A stretch of 8,782 bases of DNA, taken from contig CAZSZJ010000040.1 of the NCBI GenBank assembly GCA_964610985.1, positions 1 through 8,782 of the forward strand, in the 5' to 3' direction. The notes under the pieces were generated by a model. It saw nothing but the letters and a program-made list of their open reading frames with translations. It ran no database searches and was not told the DNA's origin. Position 1 is the first letter of the stretch. Each line of letters opens with the position of its first letter. The position numbers were made by a program, and so were the translations under genes. Positions 1 through 5,500 of the stretch are shown here, piece by piece. This DNA comes from JARIHD01 sp964610985. GTDB lineage: Bacteria; Patescibacteriota; Saccharimonadia; Saccharimonadales; UBA4665.

Positions 1-318
1 TGCTCCACTTTTATACTCATCGTTGCCGCGTCCGCCCAGCTGATCACGGTCGTGAGCTTCGCCGGTAGTACGACCGAGTCGCTGCTCAAATGCATTAAAC
101 CCCAAATGACCTAAAAGGCGCGATGCATCCCGTCCCATGATAAAATTGTGGCGCTCGTTATTATGGCCAAGCTTCCGTTCGCTACCGCCCTCAAAGTCAG
201 GAAAGCCGCTTGAATAGCGGACGCGCGACGTGCGGAGCGCAATCTGACCGACTTCCTCTATTCTTGGTATCAAATTTTGGGCGCAAAAAACAGCGCCACG
301 TTCGTGGTGTTGACTCAT
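1..318 (-). CDS. Unrecognised protein, N-terminal 106 residues (runs off the left edge)
   Basis: An open minus-strand frame runs from an ATG at 318-316 to the left edge with no stop, giving 106 residues. The start is supported by GAGGA at 329-325, six bases before the ATG, a proper Shine-Dalgarno and the clearest in this window. The visible protein begins MSQHHERGAVFCAQNLIPRI and is hydrophilic and rich in Arg, His, Gly and Asn. It has no signal peptide or membrane segment. A Gly/Arg/Asp-rich stretch (DRDQLGGRGNDEYKSG) lies near the window edge. I do not recognise the family and give no function. It is divergent from the histidine kinase at 481, with 162 bp between the starts. The long open frame plus the well-placed ribosome binding site make it likely to be real. 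Confidence 0.7.
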   Translation of the reverse strand, partial: MSQHHERGAVFCAQNLIPRIEEVGQIALRTSRVRYSSGFPDFEGGSERKLGHNNERHNFIMGRDASRLLGHLGFNAFEQRLGRTTGEAHDRDQLGGRGNDEYKSGA

Positions 319-480
319 TTGTATTCCTCGTTTACCTAGTTGCCGTTACTGGACATGTGTCAGCGTAGCGAATGCAAAGCGGAACAAAAATCTGTTGTGC
401 GCGGGCGTGCACAATTCAGGCGGCAACGCCCAGCCCAAAGCCTGGCATTACGCAACCATAAGCGGTAAACTGTAGGCTAG
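319..480. promoter_or_regulatory. Divergent intergenic region with an inverted repeat
   Basis: This 162-bp region separates two divergent genes and must hold both promoters. The clearest structure is TTGTGC at 395-400 and GCACAA at 409-414, perfect inverted arms separated by eight G/C-rich bases. It could be an operator or an RNA hairpin. A weak kinase promoter candidate is CTGGCA (442-447) with TAAACT (466-471), 18 bases apart and nine bases before the ATG at 481. Each hexamer matches consensus at four of six positions. AACCATAAGC at 454-463 recurs upstream of the response regulator. I could not place a convincing promoter for the leftward gene. Confidence 0.4.
395..414. repeat. Inverted repeat TTGTGC-N8-GCACAA, candidate operator
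   Basis: Two perfect 6-bp arms flank an 8-bp spacer between divergent genes. The symmetry and position suit a dimeric regulator site. It could instead be a hairpin: minus-strand transcripts would carry a short T run (ATTTTTG) several bases after the stem, so a weak terminator cannot be excluded. No regulator is identifiable. Confidence 0.4.
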
Positions 481-2259
481 ATGGCGCTCGAGTTTTTTCA
501 ATATCAAGTACATCGGCATTGGTATCGAGTCTATTGGGCCATTATGCTTGGCTTCAGTATCCTCTTTGCCGGTCTTACGCTGGCTGCCCGTTTTTTGGAA
601 TTGGGCCTGCGGTATTCGAGCTTGTTTGAACTTGGAACTTTTGGGTTGGTGTGGGTCGGCATTACAGTCGTATACCTGCTTAGCCTTTTTTGGATAATCG
701 CGCGGTATAGCCTGCCGTTTGCGACACTCGTAGGGTCGATGCTCTTTAGTTTTGTACTCCTCAGTGGGATGGCATCGGTGGACCCAAGCAAGGGCGCGCT
801 CTTGTATGTGAGTGCGTGGCTGATCGCCGTATTCTTTAGCGGTATTTATGGGCTGCCACTTCTGGTCGGGTCGGCATTTATGTCGCTGGTCTTCACGGTG
901 CTGCAAAGTGATTTTATCTTTGGCAATATCACGTATCCTATGTGGCTACTGCTTGCATCCTCGATAGTACTCACATTTCTAGCTTACTTTTTTTGGAAAT
1001 TGCGGTTTACCAGCGTCGAAGAGCAAAAGGTCAGCCAACTATCTGGTATGCTCCAGAGCAATCGGCAACAATCAGAGATTCTCATTCAGTCTATTTCGGA
1101 CGGCATTATTATGACCGACACGACAGGGAAGATCACCCTTATCAACCCGGCCGCAGCCGCCATGACGCAGTGGCCGATTGCCGAAGCCATCAACGTCGAC
1201 GCGCGACTGGTCGCCAAGCTTCAAAATGAAGACGGTTCCGAGGTCGATAAAGAGGACGATCCCTTTACCGAGGCTATTTCGCTCAAACAAAACATCAAAC
1301 AAACCCTACAACTTGAGGGGCGCGACGGAAATCACATCAGTATCTCGCTATCCGTGTCGCCAGTACTTATCGGCAACGAGCCCGAACCACGCGGATCGGT
1401 GGCCGTTATCCGCGACATTAGCGAAGAGCACGAGGCCGAAAAACTGCGTGCCGAGTTCATCAGCACTGCCAGCCACGAAATGCGCACGCCGGTAGCCGCT
1501 ATCGAAGGCTACTTAGCGCTGGCGCTCAACGATAAGGTCAGCACCATCGACAGTCGCGCCCGCGGCTTTTTGGAAAAAGCCCATGCCTCTACGCAGCATC
1601 TGGGCAAACTCTTCCAGGATCTCCTTACATCTTCCAAGGCCGAAGACGGGCGGCTGAGCAACCACCCAACCGTTGTCGAAATGAGCGCTTTTATGCAGCA
1701 GCTCACCGACGACCTCAAATTCTCCGCCGAAAAGAAAGGTCTGCTAGCCGAATTCGTCATAGGCGGGGCGGACGAAACCATTGACGCCACCACCAAAGAC
1801 GCTGCCAGTCAACATTTGGTTAAACCCCTCTATTACGTACATATCGACCCGGAACGCATGCGCGAAGTCATCACCAACCTTTTTGACAACGCATGTAAAT
1901 ACACCGACTCTGGTAAAGTATCTATTGGCCTCACCGGCAACACCGAGGTCGTCCAGATGTATATTCGTGACACCGGCGCAGGCATCCCGCCCGAAGACAT
2001 TCCGCACTTATTCCAAAAATTCTATCGCGTCGACAATTCAGCCACACGTACCATCGGTGGTACCGGGCTCGGGCTCTTTATTTGCCGTAAAATCGTCGAG
2101 CTCTACCATGGCCGCATCTGGGTAGAAAGCGAAGTGGGTGTTGGCAGCACATTCTTTATAAACCTACCGCGCCTCAGCGCCGCCCGGGCAGGGGAGTTGC
2201 AAAGCGCCGAAACCTCGCTCGGCAGCAAGCCAACAGGTTTGACAACCCAAAAATCATGA
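481..2259 (+). CDS. Membrane PAS sensor histidine kinase
   Basis: This is a 592-residue sensor kinase that should autophosphorylate on His and pass the phosphate to a response regulator. The N-terminus has about six hydrophobic segments (residues 18-37, 50-74, 79-98, 104-120, 121-143, 152-172) with no large extracellular loop, so it probably senses within or near the membrane. A PAS domain follows (about 196-313), ending in the PAC-like VIRDISEEHEAEKLRAEFI. The HisKA phosphoacceptor is H332 in SHEMRTPVAAIEGY. The HATPase_c domain shows the N box (NLFDNACKY, N466 and N470), G1 (DTGAG, 497-501), an F box (LFQKFYR) and G2 (GGTGLGL, 526-532). All catalytic motifs are intact. The last 30 residues are a low-complexity tail. 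No Shine-Dalgarno precedes the ATG. The response regulator gene starts 56 bp downstream and is the obvious partner. Confidence 0.93.
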   Translation: MALEFFQYQVHRHWYRVYWAIMLGFSILFAGLTLAARFLELGLRYSSLFELGTFGLVWVGITVVYLLSLFWIIARYSLPFATLVGSMLFSFVLLSGMASVDPSKGALLYVSAWLIAVFFSGIYGLPLLVGSAFMSLVFTVLQSDFIFGNITYPMWLLLASSIVLTFLAYFFWKLRFTSVEEQKVSQLSGMLQSNRQQSEILIQSISDGIIMTDTTGKITLINPAAAAMTQWPIAEAINVDARLVAKLQNEDGSEVDKEDDPFTEAISLKQNIKQTLQLEGRDGNHISISLSVSPVLIGNEPEPRGSVAVIRDISEEHEAEKLRAEFISTASHEMRTPVAAIEGYLALALNDKVSTIDSRARGFLEKAHASTQHLGKLFQDLLTSSKAEDGRLSNHPTVVEMSAFMQQLTDDLKFSAEKKGLLAEFVIGGADETIDATTKDAASQHLVKPLYYVHIDPERMREVITNLFDNACKYTDSGKVSIGLTGNTEVVQMYIRDTGAGIPPEDIPHLFQKFYRVDNSATRTIGGTGLGLFICRKIVELYHGRIWVESEVGVGSTFFINLPRLSAARAGELQSAETSLGSKPTGLTTQKS

Positions 2260-2265
2260 TACAAT
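2239..2265 (+). promoter_or_regulatory. Promoter for the response regulator, inside the kinase 3' end
   Basis: A perfect -35 TTGACA (2239-2244) is followed after 15 bases by TACAAT (2260-2265), preceded by TG at 2257-2258 to give an extended -10 (TGATACAAT). The kinase stop codon TGA (2257-2259) supplies the TGn element. Transcription would start near 2272, leaving about a 44-base leader before the ATG at 2316. The spacer is short, but an extended -10 compensates. The response regulator can therefore probably be expressed independently of the kinase. Confidence 0.6.
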
Positions 2266-2290
2266 AAGGCTAACCATAAGCTTGACAACC
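2239..2290 (+). repeat. Direct repeat TTGACAACC, 43 bp apart
   Basis: TTGACAACC occurs at 2239-2247 and again at 2282-2290, a 43-bp period or about four helical turns. The first copy contains the -35 of the response regulator promoter. The second lies in the leader and has no convincing -10 downstream. This could be a tandem operator or chance duplication. Confidence 0.35.
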
Positions 2291-2315
2291 ATATTAAAGG
2301 GGCTAAGAACGAACA

Positions 2316-3908
2316 ATGGCAAAAATTCTGCTGGTCGAAGACGACAACAATTTGCGTGAAATCTACGAAGCACGGATGCAAGCCGAAGGGTACACCGTCG
2401 TCTCTGCCATGGACGGTGAAGAAGCCTTAGTTGTCGCCAAACAAGAAAAGCCTGATCTCATCATCTCCGACGTTATGATGGCCCGCATTAGCGGTTTTGA
2501 AATGCTCGATATTCTGCGTAACACCGATGGTCTTAAGCACGTCAAGGTCATCATGCTCACCGCACTTGGCCAGGCGGAGGACCGCGCTCGTGCCGATAAC
2601 CTCGGAGCCGACCGCTACCTGGTTAAGTCGCAGGTCACCCTGGAAGACATTGTCAAAAGCGCCCAAGAACTCCTGGTTGAAGCCGGCGTGGCTACCCCCG
2701 CCAGCGATACGCCGGCCGCTCCTGCGGTCCCCGCTCCAGCCGCGCCGACTCCACCGCCAGCACCTGCAGTCACCGTTCCAGCACCCGTTATACCCGTCAT
2801 TACACCTCCCGCCGAACCAGCCGCAGCTTCGGCCCCGATAGCAGCACCTGCAGTCACTCCAGTAGTAAGCACACCCCCCGTAACACCCACACCAGCCCAG
2901 CCTACGCCAACTCCTCAAATCAATACACCTCAAGCCGCTCCTGCAACTCCCGCGCCCGCTACGACTCAACCTGCCAGTGAGCCAGCCGCGCCTCCCGCGC
3001 CCACAGCACCACCACAACCTCCGGCCGCTCCAGCTCCAATTCCAACACCGCCGCCAGCACCAGACGCACCCACCGCCACCGAAAATCCTGCGCCGGCCGA
3101 ACCACCCGCAAAACCTGAAGCTGCCGAGCCCGCACCGACTCCTGTTGCAGCCACATCGTCGAGTCCAGCACCAAGTCCCACCCCAGAACCAACACCGCCG
3201 CCAGCACCGACAACCACCGATCCCGAACCAAACGGCGTACCCGCACCCGCCGAAGCTGAAAAACCTACCGGTCCCGAAGCACAGAGCACCTCTGACGAGC
3301 AGGCGGCAGTTGAAGCTCAAATAAAAAGCTTTATTAATCAAAAAGCGCCCGAAACCACTAATGCGCCAGATGCTACGCCAGCGCCCAGCACACCGGATGT
3401 ACCGCAGCCAGCACCAACCACCGTTGTCTCACCAACCCCTGACGCAACAATTCCTAGCCCCACCGAAAGCAATGCATTCATGTCGGATGCTATTAAAGGT
3501 TTGGTCTCAGACGCCACCACCCCCGTACCCGGATCAAGCGCGCCCACCATCGTGACACCGACCACCGAACCAACAGCAAGCCTTGCGCCGGAACCCACTT
3601 CGCCGTCGTCTCCCGTAGATGATAGCTCCGTTGTAGCCCGCAAAAAGATTATAAAACCACTCTCACACCCCGAAGACCGCACCCCCAACCTGGATGAATT
3701 ACTCGCCAAGGAAGGTTTTACTAACCTCGACGACGACACTCACACGCAGCAGCCCCAAACCAGTGCAGTAATGCCAAACCCAGAGCCTATGCTCACGCCT
3801 ACACCTCCGCAAACACCCACCTCGACACTGCCCACCACGCCACATCCCCCAGGCCATGTCATTTCGCCATCCGGTGGAGGCGTTGATCCCAACACCATCG
3901 CTCTCTAG
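2316..3908 (+). CDS. Response regulator: CheY-like receiver plus ~400-residue Pro/Ala/Thr-rich tail
   Basis: Residues 1-120 form a standard receiver domain: acidic pair D9/D10, phosphoacceptor D52 (IISDVMM), T82 (MLTA) and K104 (YLVKS). The usual Pro after DVMM is Ala (DVMMARISGFEML). After residue 125 no output domain is recognisable. The protein continues to residue 530 as low-complexity Pro/Ala/Thr sequence, with 70 prolines between residues 121 and 320. Three less degenerate islands could be short helices or binding motifs: about 325-343 (DEQAAVEAQIKSFINQKA), 385-398 (AFMSDAIKGLVSD) and 437-472 (basic VARKKIIKPL, then acidic NLDELLAKEGFTNLDD). There is no signal peptide or anchor. The tail stays open on a C-rich, G-poor strand with repeated codon blocks. 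An output by protein interaction rather than DNA binding is inferred. AAAGGGG lies 13 bases before the ATG, a distant Shine-Dalgarno candidate. The gene follows the histidine kinase, its likely phosphodonor. Confidence 0.9.
   Translation: MAKILLVEDDNNLREIYEARMQAEGYTVVSAMDGEEALVVAKQEKPDLIISDVMMARISGFEMLDILRNTDGLKHVKVIMLTALGQAEDRARADNLGADRYLVKSQVTLEDIVKSAQELLVEAGVATPASDTPAAPAVPAPAAPTPPPAPAVTVPAPVIPVITPPAEPAAASAPIAAPAVTPVVSTPPVTPTPAQPTPTPQINTPQAAPATPAPATTQPASEPAAPPAPTAPPQPPAAPAPIPTPPPAPDAPTATENPAPAEPPAKPEAAEPAPTPVAATSSSPAPSPTPEPTPPPAPTTTDPEPNGVPAPAEAEKPTGPEAQSTSDEQAAVEAQIKSFINQKAPETTNAPDATPAPSTPDVPQPAPTTVVSPTPDATIPSPTESNAFMSDAIKGLVSDATTPVPGSSAPTIVTPTTEPTASLAPEPTSPSSPVDDSSVVARKKIIKPLSHPEDRTPNLDELLAKEGFTNLDDDTHTQQPQTSAVMPNPEPMLTPTPPQTPTSTLPTTPHPPGHVISPSGGGVDPNTIAL
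2758..3208 (+). repeat. Internal direct repeats in the response regulator tail
   Basis: A 20-mer starting CCAACACCGCCGCC occurs at 3042-3061 and 3189-3208. A 16-mer, CAGCACCTGCAGTCAC, occurs at 2758-2773 and 2842-2857. A shorter variant of the first (CCACCGCCAGCACC) lies at 2751-2764. They encode Pro/Ala/Thr blocks and suggest the tail grew partly by internal duplication or slippage. Confidence 0.6.
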
Positions 3909-3916
3909 ACGAGAAA

Positions 3917-3955
3917 TATATTAGCCTAGCTTTGGCACCACGTTTCGGCGATAAT
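3917..3955 (+). promoter_or_regulatory. Candidate promoter(s) for the pseudouridine synthase
   Basis: Two -10-like hexamers lie in the 53-bp gap after the response regulator: TATATT at 3917-3922, and GATAAT at 3950-3955, six bases before the ATG at 3962. The second would place transcription start at or next to the A of the ATG, giving a leaderless mRNA. Neither has a good -35. No Shine-Dalgarno is visible. Confidence 0.4.
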
Positions 3956-3961
3956 AGCTGC

Positions 3962-4639
3962 ATGCGAATCAATCGTTTTGTTGCCAGCGCAACCGGCATG
4001 TCCCGGCGCGACGCCGACCATGTCATCGACGAGGGCAGGGTATTGGTCAATGGCCAGCCACCTCAAGTCGGACAGAATATTATCGGCGGCGACACCGTCA
4101 CCCTAGACAACGTGCCGGTAACCCTACAGAACACCCAAACGATCCTGTTTAATAAGCCGGTCGGGTACGTGTGCAGTCGTGACGGGCAGGGCAATCAAAC
4201 CATCTACGATCTGTTACCTCCAGAACTTCATCACCTCAAGCCAGTTGGACGGCTAGACAAGGATTCGTCCGGACTTCTACTACTCACCAATGACGGCAAA
4301 CTGGCACAGCAGCTCACGCACCCCAGTTTTCAAAAGATAAAGCAATACGAGATAATGCTACGTCAACCCTTACAGCCGCTGCACCGGCAAATGATTAGCG
4401 ACATCGGTTTGCAGCTTATCGATGGCCTCAGTCGCTTGCAACTTGAACGCCTGCGTGATGGCAATGAAACCGCTTGGAAAGTCACGATGCACGAAGGCCG
4501 CAACCGCCAAATCCGTCGCACTTTTGAATCACTCGGCTACACTGTTTCCAAACTACACCGCACTCATTTCGGTCCATATCGGCTTAGTTCAATCAAACCT
4601 GGACAATACCAAGACATTACACCCCAGGCGGCTGACTAG
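3962..4639 (+). CDS. rluB: RsuA/RluB/RluE/RluF-family rRNA pseudouridine synthase
   Basis: This 225-residue protein isomerises a specific rRNA uridine to pseudouridine. An N-terminal S4 RNA-binding domain (residues 1-48, MRINRFVASATGMSRRDADH) precedes the catalytic domain. Motifs are NKPVGYV (64-70), GRLDKDSSGLLLLTNDG (96-112) with catalytic D99, and the C-terminal EGRNRQIRR (178-186). There is no C-terminal extension. The length and S4 domain match the RluB/RsuA group. RluB (23S U2605 in E. coli) is the likeliest, but RsuA (16S U516) cannot be excluded, so the symbol is tentative. I chose ATG 3962 over an in-frame TTG at 3932 because families of this type begin with the S4 M-R-[IL]-N motif, and the extra ten residues overlap the -10-like GATAAT. 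The gene's stop overlaps that of the convergent gene. Confidence 0.85.
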   Translation: MRINRFVASATGMSRRDADHVIDEGRVLVNGQPPQVGQNIIGGDTVTLDNVPVTLQNTQTILFNKPVGYVCSRDGQGNQTIYDLLPPELHHLKPVGRLDKDSSGLLLLTNDGKLAQQLTHPSFQKIKQYEIMLRQPLQPLHRQMISDIGLQLIDGLSRLQLERLRDGNETAWKVTMHEGRNRQIRRTFESLGYTVSKLHRTHFGPYRLSSIKPGQYQDITPQAAD

Positions 4640-5373
4640 TTCAGATAAGTCGTACCCTCTGGCCGGCTAGCTTCAAATGGCTGGAGCGGCAACCAAGTCC
4701 TGTCGCTCGGCTTTGGCTCTGTCAGACCCTTTAGCATATCTAGGTATTGTTTCTGCAGATCAACTTTCCGGTCAAACTCCTCGCGGTCGTAAGGTGTCTT
4801 ACGGCTTAGTGTCTCTCGAAACGCCAAATGCTCGCGGGAGCACGAAGCAAAAAAAGGAGTGCCGCGCACTCCTCTAACCCAACCATCCAAAAACTGCACA
4901 TCCGGCCGCGCATAACGGTCGGTTAACTGTGGCGGGGACAAAGACAATACGTCATGCTGAAAGATATTAACCATGGGCAACAGACAACGCGTACGCTTTC
5001 CGCCTCGGTAGGGCAGCAGGTAATGAACTTGCTGCAAGACGGCAAATTTTCCCGGCGCACTCGGCAATGGCAACGGATGACAGGTGACCGTCCGGCGCTC
5101 CAAGCAATGGTTCCCGCCCAAGATCTCCTCGGTCAGCCACAAAGGCACTACCGTGGCAGTCTCTTCGCGTTCCACGGCCGTCATAAGGGCGAGCGAGGTA
5201 AATAGCCGCGCGGCTGCAAGCTCGGCATCCACATACTGCCGCGCCGGATCGTTCAGCCGGATACTCTTCGCATCATATAGACTACGCTGCAAGCCATCGA
5301 TGTAGTCAAACCCCAAATCGACCGGCCTATAATCCGGCAAACCGACTAAGACATCGGGTTTCATTTCGCTCAT
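4636..5373 (-). CDS. Unrecognised protein, ~245 residues
   Basis: A long, well-formed minus-strand frame with no family I recognise. The product is soluble, with no signal peptide or membrane segment. An N-terminal DYRPVDLGFDYIDGLQ region is followed by an Ala/Leu-rich helix (about residues 48-68). Four cysteines (C90, C98, C130, C178) include a C-x7-C-H arrangement that could bind metal, though this is only a possibility. The C-terminal third is charged and probably helical (TPYDREEFDRKVDLQKQYLDM). The first ATG (5373) shares its AT with a perfect TATAAT (5377-5372). If that hexamer is the -10, the true start is the ATG at codon 4 (5364), seven bases downstream, as in der. No Shine-Dalgarno is present. 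The gene converges on the pseudouridine synthase with overlapping stops and is divergent from der. Confidence 0.75.
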   Translation of the reverse strand: MSEMKPDVLVGLPDYRPVDLGFDYIDGLQRSLYDAKSIRLNDPARQYVDAELAAARLFTSLALMTAVEREETATVVPLWLTEEILGGNHCLERRTVTCHPLPLPSAPGKFAVLQQVHYLLPYRGGKRTRCLLPMVNIFQHDVLSLSPPQLTDRYARPDVQFLDGWVRGVRGTPFFASCSREHLAFRETLSRKTPYDREEFDRKVDLQKQYLDMLKGLTEPKPSDRTWLPLQPFEASRPEGTTYLN

Positions 5374-5377
5374 TATA
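5372..5377 (-). promoter_or_regulatory. -10 element TATAAT for the minus-strand gene
   Basis: On the minus strand a perfect TATAAT (5377 down to 5372) overlaps the first ATG of the gene. The next in-frame ATG (5364) lies seven bases downstream, where transcription would start, implying a leaderless transcript from codon 4. No convincing -35 is seen. Confidence 0.4.
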
Positions 5378-5417
5378 CTTACCGAAACTGTAGCATCTTT
5401 ACGGCAATTATTTCATT

Positions 5418-5442
5418 TTGACAGATGCCCGTCAATAGGCAT
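5418..5442. repeat. Interlocked inverted repeats between divergent genes
   Basis: TTGAC (5418-5422) pairs with GTCAA (5431-5435), and ATGCC (5425-5429) pairs with GGCAT (5438-5442). The two perfect 5-bp dyads interlock in H-type pseudoknot order with very short loops. The segment lies upstream of both promoters, so a double-stranded operator is more likely than an RNA fold. The outer dyad has the same 8-base spacing as the one at 395-414. Confidence 0.35.
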
Positions 5443-5465
5443 TACCCAATCATCTAAAAGTAATT

Positions 5466-5493
5466 TTGTCAACGAGCCCACATCTGTTACAAT
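5466..5493 (+). promoter_or_regulatory. der promoter, extended -10, leaderless
   Basis: TTGTCA (5466-5471), a 16-base spacer, then TACAAT (5488-5493) preceded by TG at 5485-5486, giving the extended -10 TGTTACAAT. The hexamer ends seven bases before the ATG at 5501, so transcription should begin at or next to the start codon. No Shine-Dalgarno precedes the ATG, consistent with a leaderless mRNA. Confidence 0.65.
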
Positions 5494-5500
5494 AGGCCTA

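Noticed and set aside
448..906. 152-residue minus-strand frame opposite the kinase N-terminus
   Set aside because: It is a shadow of the membrane-spanning kinase frame. It has no recognisable domain, and the plus strand shows clear TM and kinase motifs.
2282..2287. Second TTGACA as another response regulator promoter
   Set aside because: No -10-like hexamer lies at the right distance. It is better described as part of a direct repeat.
2427..3341. 304-residue open frame on the minus strand opposite the response regulator tail
   Set aside because: Its Cys/Gly/Trp/Arg-rich composition is the antisense mirror of Pro/Ala/Thr codons. The receiver domain and continuous tail on the plus strand explain the region.
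3932..3961. TTG start giving the pseudouridine synthase ten extra residues
   Set aside because: The S4 family start MRINRF lies at the ATG at 3962, and the extension overlaps a -10-like hexamer.
5418..5423. TTGACA as a -35 for der
   Set aside because: No good -10 lies 16-18 bases downstream. TTGTCA at 5466 with the extended -10 at 5485-5493 fits the ATG much better.
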